Of a DNA stretch of 64,000 bases, positions 16,978 through 24,100 are shown piece after piece. The stretch is taken from assembly GCA_003151595.1 (NCBI GenBank), contig PLXW01000007.1:72245-136244 (forward strand). Direction: 5' to 3'. The stretch is from Myxococcales bacterium (lineage in GTDB: Bacteria > Myxococcota > Polyangia > Polyangiales > Polyangiaceae). The notes beneath the pieces were generated by a model. The model was not told the origin of the DNA and made no database searches. It was given only the letters and a program-made list of their open reading frames with translations. Numbering within the stretch: the first letter of the stretch is position 1; the number at the start of each line of letters is the position of its first letter. Position numbers and translations under genes: made by a program.

Positions 16978-18246
16978 ATGCTGCGCTCCGTGAAAAAGAC
17001 CGTCGCCGTCTTCACCGCAGCCTCGCTCTCTCTCCTCGCTTGCTCGTCGTCGAAAGACACGGGCACGACGACTACGGCCGACGGGGGCTCGGCGACGTTC
17101 GCGTCGTATGCGGCCAGTCCCACGACGTGGATCATGAAGGCGACGGCGCCGAAGAGCTCCGAAGTCTTCAAGTGCCAGTACGTCTCGATGCCCGCGACGG
17201 CGGGTTGGGTGGTCGGCGGCAAGGACCAGTACACGACGGGGAGCCACCACCTCCTTCTCTACACGACGGACCTCACGTCGATCCCCGCGGGCCAAGACGG
17301 CGTCGGCGACTGCTACGAAGGGACGGCCGGCTACATGAGCCACATTCGTGGCGTGGTGTATCCGTCGGCCGCGTCGGGTCAGACCCTCACGTTCCCGCCG
17401 AACGTCGGCCTGCCGTACGCGGCGAACGCGGTCTACCTGTTCCAGGTGCACTACTTGAACGCGACGGCGACGGACATCGACGCCGAGGTCGACGTGCACC
17501 TCGACACCGCCGCGAACGGCATCACGACGAACGCAGGGGTCCTCTTCTTCTACGACCCGTTCATCGACGTCCCCGCGAACGCGACGGCGAAGGCCGCCAT
17601 GCGCTGCCCGATTCCGAAGGACATCACAGTCTTCGCGTCGGGCTCGCACACGCACGCGCGCGGCGTCGGAGTTCAGGCGTACCTCGACACGGCGGCGCCG
17701 GCCGCGACGCCGTTCTATACCTCGACGAACTGGGCGAGCCCCACGGTCCTCACGACGCCGTTCACGGTGAAGGCCGGGTCGTCGATTCGCTACTACTGCG
17801 ACTACGACAACACGCAGGGCTCGAGCGAGTTCATCCAGGGGCAGAGCGCGGCGGTCAACGAGATGTGCATGTTCGTCGGGATCTATTACCCGGCGATCGA
17901 CTCCTCGACCGAGAACTGCGAGACGGGCGACTCGTACGGCACGGGCAAGGCGACGTGCATGGACACGCTCAACACGCTCGAAGGGTGCCCGCAGGAAGAC
18001 ACCGGCCCTGAGGGGGTCGACTACACCGAGTGCGTCCAGAAGGCGTTCGTCGATTCGTGCCCGAACGTATCTGCGCCGCTCGTGACGTTCCTCAACTGCA
18101 GCGGCGCCAAGTGCGCGACCGAGTGCGGCGGCGGTGACGCGGGCGCGAGCACCGACGGCGGCACGAGCGACGCGTGCACCAGCTGCATCACGGCGAAGTG
18201 CGCGAGCGAGTACCTTGGTTGCTCGAATCTCACCGGCTGTAACTGA
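16978..18246 (+). CDS. Copper type-II monooxygenase-like (PHM-like) lipoprotein
   Basis: 422 residues, signal peptide with a LLAC lipobox (Cys22). The core resembles the two-domain copper fold of peptidylglycine hydroxylating monooxygenase. Every copper-ligand position can be matched: His90-His91 in GSHHLLLY and His158 in QVHYLN (CuH site), His224 and His226 in GSHTHARG and Met296 in VNEMCMF (CuM site). A C-terminal Cys-rich segment (from about 312, with CTSCITAKCASEYLGC) is a separate disulfide module common in myxobacterial secreted proteins. Likely acts at the cell surface in O2- and copper-dependent C-H hydroxylation; the substrate is unknown. A 12-bp palindrome directly follows the stop. 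Confidence 0.8.
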   Translation: MLRSVKKTVAVFTAASLSLLACSSSKDTGTTTTADGGSATFASYAASPTTWIMKATAPKSSEVFKCQYVSMPATAGWVVGGKDQYTTGSHHLLLYTTDLTSIPAGQDGVGDCYEGTAGYMSHIRGVVYPSAASGQTLTFPPNVGLPYAANAVYLFQVHYLNATATDIDAEVDVHLDTAANGITTNAGVLFFYDPFIDVPANATAKAAMRCPIPKDITVFASGSHTHARGVGVQAYLDTAAPAATPFYTSTNWASPTVLTTPFTVKAGSSIRYYCDYDNTQGSSEFIQGQSAAVNEMCMFVGIYYPAIDSSTENCETGDSYGTGKATCMDTLNTLEGCPQEDTGPEGVDYTECVQKAFVDSCPNVSAPLVTFLNCSGAKCATECGGGDAGASTDGGTSDACTSCITAKCASEYLGCSNLTGCN

Positions 18247-18248
18247 GT

Positions 18249-18260
18249 CGAGCGCGCTCG
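18249..18260. terminator. 12-bp palindrome just after the copper-protein stop
   Basis: CGAGCGCGCTCG is a perfect palindrome 2 bases past the stop codon. It lacks a T tract, so it may be a weak terminator or simply GC-rich coincidence. Confidence 0.2.
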
Positions 18261-18445
18261 CGTGCCAAGCGCGCGGCGGCCACTGGCATGACCAAGGCGC
18301 GCGCCCCCATTCGCGTCGCGCGGCGCCCTGCCATGCGGGCTCGCGGTCTAAGCTGAGGACGGCAGTCCGCAGGGTCAATTCGCGTTAAGTAGCCGGAATT
18401 GCTTGCGATGGGCGACGGCACTCATCGTGCTCAGGGGGGTGGACC

Positions 18446-19411
18446 ATGCGATCCACCGCAACCTCCAGTTTCCACCGCACCGCAGCGATGCTGCTCGCGA
18501 GTGGCCCCGTGTTCCTCGGCGTCTCGCTCTTCGCGTCGACGGCCTCCGCGAGCTTCAGCACGGCGACCAAGAGCTGCCCCAGCGACATGACGCTCGTGGG
18601 TCATACCTGCGTGGACAAGTGGGAGGGCTCGCTCGTCGAGCTGAACGACGACGGCACCGAGAGCGCGTTCGACGCGCACGCAGCGCCCAACGGTCGCGCG
18701 GTCCGCGCGGTCTCGCGTCCGGGCGTCGCGCCGCAAGCGCACATCTCGATGCTCGAAGCGCAGCGCGCGTGCCGCTCGTCAGGCAAGCGCCTATGCCACG
18801 CGGCGGAGTGGAAGACGGCGTGCCAGGGCCCCGAGCACACGCGCTACCCGTACGGCGCGACGCGCGAAGCCAACGTGTGCGTCGACACCAACCGCACGTC
18901 GCCGATGGCGGTGCTCCACAACGGCGAGCACACCGCGCGCACGATGAACGATCCCGAGGCGAACCAGCTCGCGAACACCGTCGAGCCCACTGGCTCGGCG
19001 AGCGAGTGCACGAACGGCTACGGCGTCTACGACATGGTCGGCAACGTCCACGAGTGGGCCGACGACGGCGCGTTCCACGGCGGCTACTACCTCGACACGA
19101 AGATCAACGGCGAGGGTTGCAACTACGTCACGACCGCGCACGCGAAGAACTACTACGACTACTCGACCGGCTTCCGCTGCTGCGCCGATGAAGGCACGCT
19201 CGAAGACGACGCGGTGGAAGAGATGCCCGCGCCGAAGCACGACGAGCTCGACACGAAGCCCGCGCCCCGCCCGATGCTGCACGCCGCGCCGGGGAGCAAC
19301 GTCGACGACGACGAAGCGCCCGCGGCCGAAGGCACGAACGAAGTGAGCGACGGGAACCGGAAGAGCGTCGAGCCGCTCGAGATGATGAAGCGTCTCGATC
19401 GCTCGCTCTGA
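18446..19411 (+). CDS. Secreted formylglycine-generating-enzyme-like (FGE-sulfatase) domain protein
   Basis: 321 residues. The Sec signal ends near ASTASAS. Residues about 33-245 match the FGE-sulfatase (SUMF1) fold: CPSDMTLVGHTCVDKWE, GKRLCHAAEWKTAC, YPYGATREANVC, GYGVYDMVGNVHEWADD, FHGGYY and TGFRCCAD. In true FGE enzymes two Cys near the C-terminus bind copper; here CC occurs in FRCCAD, but equivalence is not proven. Most bacterial secreted members are not formylglycine makers. A Glu/Asp/Pro-rich tail follows. A 199-base gap upstream holds no gene; the GGGGGG before the ATG serves as a ribosome site. Confidence 0.8.
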   Translation: MRSTATSSFHRTAAMLLASGPVFLGVSLFASTASASFSTATKSCPSDMTLVGHTCVDKWEGSLVELNDDGTESAFDAHAAPNGRAVRAVSRPGVAPQAHISMLEAQRACRSSGKRLCHAAEWKTACQGPEHTRYPYGATREANVCVDTNRTSPMAVLHNGEHTARTMNDPEANQLANTVEPTGSASECTNGYGVYDMVGNVHEWADDGAFHGGYYLDTKINGEGCNYVTTAHAKNYYDYSTGFRCCADEGTLEDDAVEEMPAPKHDELDTKPAPRPMLHAAPGSNVDDDEAPAAEGTNEVSDGNRKSVEPLEMMKRLDRSL

Positions 19412-19417
19412 TCCGAC

Positions 19418-19873
19418 TCACTTCGCCGAAGCGAAGCGCCGTTCCGGATCTCCGGCATCCGCCGCCGCGTGAGCGCCCAAGACCGTGTCGCTGCGCCGCG
19501 CGGCCTCCTGCTTGCCGATTGTCTCGAGGGCATCGAGCAGCGTCTCGATCGACAGCGGCTTGGAGATGAACTGCCGGACACCGATCGGGAGCTTCGGCGT
19601 CCCCGCCACCGCCGAGCAGACGATGACGGGAACCTCGGACAGCCGATGCTCGCGCGCCAGCACGACGAGCACGTCGGCGCCGCTCACGCCCGGCATCATC
19701 AGGTCGAGCAGCAAGATGCAGGGTGCGCCGTTGAGCGACTCGAGCACCGAGAGCGCCTCGGCGCCGTCCCGCGCCGTCCGCGTCTCGTAGCCTTCGTCGT
19801 TCAAGATGTTCGCGAGACCGTCGCGAATGTCGGCGTCGTCTTCGGCGACGATGACGATTCGTTTGGCGTGCAT
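19418..19873 (-). CDS. Single-domain response regulator (CheY-like receiver)
   Basis: 151 residues from the ATG at 19873 behind GGAAGG. A complete receiver: acidic pair Glu11-Asp12-Asp13, phosphoacceptor Asp57 in CILLLDLMMPG, and Lys105 in ISKPLS. The Thr/Ser switch position falls in CSAVAG. After residue 120 there is only a 30-residue tail with no output domain. Its partner kinase is not obvious; the histidine kinase at 21396 is the nearest candidate. Two adjacent inverted repeats lie 30-57 bases upstream. Confidence 0.88.
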   Translation of the reverse strand: MHAKRIVIVAEDDADIRDGLANILNDEGYETRTARDGAEALSVLESLNGAPCILLLDLMMPGVSGADVLVVLAREHRLSEVPVIVCSAVAGTPKLPIGVRQFISKPLSIETLLDALETIGKQEAARRSDTVLGAHAAADAGDPERRFASAK

Positions 19874-19902
19874 GATGTCCACCTTCCGAGTGTGTGCCGA
19901 GG

Positions 19903-19930
19903 GAGTGACTCACTCGCGGCGACTGCCGCG
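19903..19930. promoter_or_regulatory. Two abutting inverted repeats upstream of the receiver gene
   Basis: GAGTGA-C-TCACTC (19903-19915) directly adjoins CGCGGC-GACT-GCCGCG (19915-19930). They lie 30-57 bases before the receiver start on the minus strand, where operators usually sit. The rest of the 325-base gene-free stretch 19883-20207 is AT-richer than its surroundings and holds the direct repeat described separately. Candidate operator only. Confidence 0.3.
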
Positions 19931-20073
19931 ATTGGCTCGGAACGAACCCTCAAGGTGGCGGAGACCCACCTGAATATTGATGAAAAATGGGACCATGATT
20001 GATGAGTCGACGCAAGCTCACCCGGCGAAAGTCACTTCAACCTTACATGTGGTGAGTAACATCTTGTCCTATT

Positions 20074-20125
20074 CGTGACCGATCGTTAGTGTGCGCTCGA
20101 ATCGAATCCGTGAGCGATCGTTGGT
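20074..20125. promoter_or_regulatory. Direct repeat of a 17-bp site, 35 bp apart, upstream of the degenerate receiver
   Basis: CGTGACCGATCGTTAGT (20074-20090) and CGTGAGCGATCGTTGGT (20109-20125) differ at two positions and each contains the palindrome CGATCG. Their starts are 35 bases apart, and the second ends about 80 bases before the receiver start. This resembles paired binding sites for a response regulator or other dimer; no protein can be named. Confidence 0.35.
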
Positions 20126-20207
20126 TGCTCGCGTGAGGTTCCCATCCCCGCTGAGTTCCGCCCGTTTCGAGGCGGTGAGCTGGACGCCGAGCGTCACGGA
20201 GATGCCA

Positions 20208-20732
20208 ATGCCGACGGTCGAGTCGCGTGGATCGAGAGGTCGGGTCTTGCTGGTCGATGCTGACTGGCAAGACTCCGTGAGTCGAGCTGAGGGCTTGCTC
20301 CTCGGCGGATGGGAGGTCGACATCGCGACCAGCGTGGAAGCCGCAACGGCGACCATCGACAGAGGGACACCCGACGCCATCATCACGAGTGAACACTTGA
20401 GCGGTCCATTCGACGGCCGTGAGCTCGCGCGACGCCTCAAGCGTGACGCGAGCACGCAGCACCTCCCGATCCTCGTCCTGACGGATGCGTCGGACGAAGA
20501 TCTCGACGAGAAACACGCGAAGATTCTGAGCTGCGGTACCTATCTCGCGAAGCCGTGCGACGTGATCGCGGTCGTTGCCGCGCTCGAAGGCGAGATCGCG
20601 CTCGCCGCACTCCTCGCCTCGCGGCGTGCGCGGCGTGAAGGACGCGAGGCACAACTGCCAGCGAACATCCGCTCTGCGCGGATCCGCGACGTCGGCGGCG
20701 CGCATCTGCTGACCGGGTCCGATCAATTTTGA
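20208..20732 (+). CDS. Degenerate receiver-domain protein lacking the phosphoacceptor Asp
   Basis: 174 residues from the second of two close ATGs (GGAG six bases upstream); the first ATG at 20202 abuts the ribosome site. Residues 11-140 follow the receiver fold: acidic pair Asp17 and Asp19 in LLVDADW, TDAS at 92-95 in the switch position, and Lys115 in YLAKPC. The phosphoacceptor position, expected in the I-I-T-S-E-H segment, is Ser61 instead of Asp. It is therefore likely a phosphorylation-independent receiver. The tail (150-174) is basic, with no output domain. It sits directly before an intact receiver and a histidine kinase. Confidence 0.75.
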   Translation: MPTVESRGSRGRVLLVDADWQDSVSRAEGLLLGGWEVDIATSVEAATATIDRGTPDAIITSEHLSGPFDGRELARRLKRDASTQHLPILVLTDASDEDLDEKHAKILSCGTYLAKPCDVIAVVAALEGEIALAALLASRRARREGREAQLPANIRSARIRDVGGAHLLTGSDQF

Positions 20733-20761
20733 TCGCTTCGGTTCCGAATGACTCTTGCGAT

Positions 20762-20782
20762 ACCGCAGTGCGGTGTTAACAC
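20762..20782. promoter_or_regulatory. Two overlapping perfect palindromes upstream of the second receiver
   Basis: ACCGCA-G-TGCGGT (20762-20774) overlaps GTGTTAACAC (20773-20782). They lie about 140-160 bases before the start of the intact receiver and 30 bases after the degenerate one. Perfect palindromes with an AT core in an otherwise GC-rich region suggest a dimeric regulator site. Confidence 0.35.
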
Positions 20783-20922
20783 TTTCAGCACAATCGCAGT
20801 CCGCGGCGGCACGCTGCGTGAGGGCTTTGGGGGAAGTACTCGAGACAGCGCGCGGTGAGACCTATCCCGCGAAGATGAAGTCCATCGCTCCATGAGCAAG
20901 CTTCGCCTTGCGCGGAGATTCC

Positions 20923-21399
20923 ATGCCTACGTCCGGCACGTTCACTCGGGTGGACCGGCCCACGATCCTCTTCGCGGACGCCGACTCCAATACCCGCTTC
21001 GCGTACCAATCGATGGCGACGGCCGCGGGGTTCGCCGTCGAGCTGGCATCCGACGGCTATGAGGCCGCGGCGCTCGCCAATCTGGTCCGCCCCGACGTGG
21101 TCATCCTCGATCCGCTCCTCGCCGGATACGACGGCTTCGAAGTCATCCGGCAGTTACGGGCGAACGAGCGCACGAGCCAGATCCCCATTCTGGTCGTCAG
21201 CTCCAACGATGGGTCGCTCTTCGAAGAGTCAGTCCGGGCGAGCGGCTGCAACGCGCGTCTCGTCAAGCCGTGCTCCGCGAACGTGCTCCTTCGACTCATC
21301 GCGGTCCTCATGATCCGTTCTCGCGCGGATTCGAAGGAAAAGGACTCGTCCACCGCCGCATCCTGCACGCCGATGCGCGCGTTCGGCAGGGCACTTTGA
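20923..21399 (+). CDS. Single-domain response regulator coupled to a histidine kinase
   Basis: 158 residues from the ATG at 20923 (GGAG upstream). The receiver has acidic Asp19 and Asp21 in LFADADS, phosphoacceptor Asp63 in VVILDPLLAG, Ser93-Ser94 at the switch and Lys115 in RLVKPC. No output domain; the last 25 residues are Ser/Lys-rich. The stop TGA overlaps the TTG start of the histidine kinase gene, so the pair is very probably a two-component unit made from one message. Confidence 0.85.
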   Translation: MPTSGTFTRVDRPTILFADADSNTRFAYQSMATAAGFAVELASDGYEAAALANLVRPDVVILDPLLAGYDGFEVIRQLRANERTSQIPILVVSSNDGSLFEESVRASGCNARLVKPCSANVLLRLIAVLMIRSRADSKEKDSSTAASCTPMRAFGRAL

Positions 21400-22526
21400 A
21401 AATCCACGAGTTCCTTTCGGCGTTCGGCGACGAGGTCTGCGAGGCCTGCGTCGACAACCTCCGGCAGGCGGAACACGAGCGCTCCGAACAGAACGTCACC
21501 GGCCACGTCCGAACGTTCATGCGCCAGGTGATCGCGAAGCTCCGTCGCGCCGACGGCCTCCCCGAAGAGAGCGCCGTGCCCGAGCTGCGGGAGACGGCCG
21601 CGAGCGTCGGCCACGACGTTCAGCAGAACGGTCTCAGCATCGACATCGCGGCGCAGAGCTTCGCCATGCTCTCGGTCTCGCTCGGTGAAGTCGGCGGGCG
21701 CTACGGGCTCGCGTTCGACGCCGGCGAATACAAGAGCTTCAACGAGGCCATCGACCACGGCGTGGCCTTCGCCATCGAGCAGTTCATGAAAGACACGCGC
21801 GCCGAGCACGAGCACGCGACGAGCGAGCGCGTCGGGTTCCTGGCGCACGAGCTCCGCAACGCGGTGGCGTCGGCGAAGATGGCGTTCACCACGCTCGAGA
21901 AGCGACAGGAGGTCTCGGACCCCACGGCGGGGACGATCCGGCGAAGCTTTCGCCGCATGGAGAGCCTCATCGAGCAGGCGCTGGTCGAGGTGCGACTCAC
22001 GGAGTCGCCGCCTCCTCCGCTCCGGTCGCTGCGGCTCACCCCGCTCCTCCGCGAGATCGAAGCGGACGCGATCCTCGAGCGGCAGATCCACTTCGCCCTC
22101 GAGACGGACGAGTCGCTCGCGATCGCGGCGGCCGAGCAGCTCGTGACCGTGGCGGTCGGCAACCTCGTGCAGAACGCGATCAAGTGCTCGCACGACGGCG
22201 CCGTCATCACGCTCCGCGCGCGACGCGATCTCGACGCGGTCGTCGTCGAGGTCGAAGACGAGTGCGGCGGCCTCCCTCCGGGCGCCGTCGAGGAGCTCTT
22301 CAAGCCGTTCGTCCAGCAGCACGCCGATCGTCGCGGCCTCGGACTCGGCCTCGCCATCGCGCGTCGCGCGGCCAACGCAGTCGCCGCCGAGATCACCGTG
22401 CGCGACCTCCCGGGCAAAGGATGCGTGTTCGCCGTTCGGTTTCGCCCCGCCGAAGACCTCGAGACCGGCGACGTGCCTCGCTTCGCACCGCCATCGCCGT
22501 TGGGAATGTCCGTTACGCGATCGTGA
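21396..22526 (+). CDS. Soluble sensor histidine kinase
   Basis: 376 residues from a TTG overlapping the receiver stop (TTGA). Residues 1-140 are helical with no membrane span, resembling the regulatory helical domain that precedes many soluble kinases. The H-box is FLAHELRNAVASAK with phosphorylatable His151; the ATPase part has the N-box NLVQNAIKCSHDGA, G1 VEDECGGLP and G2 GLGLGLAIAR. All kinase motifs are intact. It is expected to phosphorylate the preceding receiver. Its 3' end overlaps the convergent PAS gene by 14 bases. Confidence 0.88.
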   Translation: MKIHEFLSAFGDEVCEACVDNLRQAEHERSEQNVTGHVRTFMRQVIAKLRRADGLPEESAVPELRETAASVGHDVQQNGLSIDIAAQSFAMLSVSLGEVGGRYGLAFDAGEYKSFNEAIDHGVAFAIEQFMKDTRAEHEHATSERVGFLAHELRNAVASAKMAFTTLEKRQEVSDPTAGTIRRSFRRMESLIEQALVEVRLTESPPPPLRSLRLTPLLREIEADAILERQIHFALETDESLAIAAAEQLVTVAVGNLVQNAIKCSHDGAVITLRARRDLDAVVVEVEDECGGLPPGAVEELFKPFVQQHADRRGLGLGLAIARRAANAVAAEITVRDLPGKGCVFAVRFRPAEDLETGDVPRFAPPSPLGMSVTRS

Positions 22527-23244
22527 CCGGGCGAGGTGGGAGGTCTGAAGAGCTCACACGCTCAGGTGAGGAGTCGTTGGAGGCCGAGCCGTCGGGCTTC
22601 TCTCCGGGCGCGCTCGAACCTTCGGGTCGCGTCGTCGCGGGCGATCTCCCCTTGCGGATCGACCAACGGATCGACGTCACCCGATCGCCCACGCCTCGCA
22701 CGACGTGCGGAGCCACCTCGCCGACGAACACCGGCTCGCCGTGGCGAGGGCGGAGTCGCACGAGCATCAGTTGGCCGTCGCCGACGCCGCGGAGGAGCGC
22801 TCCCAGGGAATCGCGGAACGGGCGCACGTCGCCGCGCGCCACGAAGTTCACCATCGGCTTCCCTTCGAGGAATCGCTTCGGCAGCCCGAGCATCGCGGCG
22901 AACGTGCGGTTCCCTTCGCGCACGACGCCGAGCGCGTCGGTCAAGACATAGCCGTCGGGCGCGCCGTCGAACAGCTCGCTGTAGTGGCGAACGCGCGCTT
23001 CGAGCGCGCGCAGCGCCTCGCCGAACCGCGCCTCGGTCGCCGCGAGCTCTTCGTCGGCGACCGAGAGCTCCTCGCTCGTGACGTCCAGCTCGTGGAACGC
23101 TTCGGAGAGGATGTCGCCTGACGCATCTCCGCTCGCTCGGTCGCGTAGCGACGCGATGCGATCGTGCATTCTTCGCGTGTAGTCGCGCAGAAGAAGCACC
23201 CTGGTACTGCGATCGGTGACTATTTCTTTCTTATCGGATGCCAT
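22513..23244 (-). CDS. Coiled-coil PAS-domain protein
   Basis: 243 residues from the ATG at 23244 behind GGGGGGAAAA. A Glu-rich helix (EELSVADEELAATEARFGEAL, about 60-90) leads into one PAS domain (RHYSELFDGAPDGYVLTDALGVV to about 200), followed by a Pro/Ser-rich tail. No kinase, cyclase or methyl-accepting region. It lies 32 bases downstream of the CheB-like gene on the same strand. In many bacteria CheB, CheR and PAS modules form one long protein; here they are separate genes, so this may be the missing PAS part. Role inferred. Confidence 0.7.
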   Translation of the reverse strand: MASDKKEIVTDRSTRVLLLRDYTRRMHDRIASLRDRASGDASGDILSEAFHELDVTSEELSVADEELAATEARFGEALRALEARVRHYSELFDGAPDGYVLTDALGVVREGNRTFAAMLGLPKRFLEGKPMVNFVARGDVRPFRDSLGALLRGVGDGQLMLVRLRPRHGEPVFVGEVAPHVVRGVGDRVTSIRWSIRKGRSPATTRPEGSSAPGEKPDGSASNDSSPERVSSSDLPPRPVTIA

Positions 23245-23276
23245 GTGTTTTCCCCCCATTCACGTACGCACGCCGC

Positions 23277-23921
23277 TCAATCGAGACCCGCGTTCCCGCA
23301 AGGTCCGTCGCGCGGCCGGCGTCCGGCCTCCGTGAGGTCGCGAAGCAAGGGTGCGATGTCGCGCGCGGCGACGACGTAGTCGACCGCGACGTGATCGATG
23401 GCGCTCGTCGGCATTCCTGCGAAGCGCGCCTCGTGGGGCTCCTGCACGATCGCCACGCCGCCGAGATCTTTGACGGCCGCCAACCCGATCGTCCCGTCGC
23501 CGAGCGCGCCGGAGAGCACGACGCCGACCACGCGCCGGCCGTGGGCGTGGGCGGCCGTTCGAAAGAGCGAATCGGCCGAGGGACGCGAGCCGTGCTCGGG
23601 CGGCGCCGAGCTGAGCCTCACGTGATCGCCTTCGATCAGCAGATGCCGGTCCGCAGGCGCCACCAGGACGACTCCCGGCGCGAGCAGCTCGCCGTCGATG
23701 GCGTGCCGCACGGGAAGCGTCCCCAGGCGCGACAGCAGCGCGGGGAGCGCGCTCGGCGCGTTCGGCGGAACGTGAACCACGACCAGCACCGTCCCCCCGT
23801 ACCCCGCGAGCCCCGAGACGATCTCGCGGAGCGGCTCGAACGATCCCGCCGACCCCGCGATGACCACCAGGTCACCGACGGTCGCGTTCGCTTCGCCTGT
23901 CCGCGGATGCTCTTGATTCAT
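23277..23921 (-). CDS. Stand-alone CheB methylesterase-domain protein
   Basis: 214 residues with only the catalytic domain of CheB and no receiver. The triad is complete: Ser24 in AGSAGSFEP, His50 in VVVHVPPN and Asp142 in LSGALGDGTIG. The family removes methyl groups from, or deamidates, chemoreceptors. Lacking the regulatory receiver, it would be unregulated or controlled by partners. Divergent from the CheR-like gene by 179 bases, with an inverted repeat CCCGGT/ACCGGG just upstream. Start chosen at the ATG after CAAGAG. Confidence 0.8.
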   Translation of the reverse strand: MNQEHPRTGEANATVGDLVVIAGSAGSFEPLREIVSGLAGYGGTVLVVVHVPPNAPSALPALLSRLGTLPVRHAIDGELLAPGVVLVAPADRHLLIEGDHVRLSSAPPEHGSRPSADSLFRTAAHAHGRRVVGVVLSGALGDGTIGLAAVKDLGGVAIVQEPHEARFAGMPTSAIDHVAVDYVVAARDIAPLLRDLTEAGRRPRDGPCGNAGLD

Positions 23922-23929
23922 GGCTCTTG

Positions 23930-23946
23930 CCCGGTCTGGGACCGGG
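23930..23946. promoter_or_regulatory. Inverted repeat just upstream of the CheB-like start
   Basis: CCCGGT-CTGGG-ACCGGG: 6-bp perfect arms, 9 bases upstream of the CheB-like ATG, in the 179-base divergent gap. It could be a leader hairpin or an operator. Confidence 0.25.
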
Positions 23947-24100
23947 ACATTTCACATCATCTTGATTGTCGGATCCTCACGCAGCGAATGCACCGCGGAA
24001 TGAACTTCTCGGTAGCACCTGGCATGCTCGTCTTCAACCGCACCTGTACCGGAAATCAATTGAGTCGCTCCATGCGCTGGAGCTACGACTTCAAATCAGC

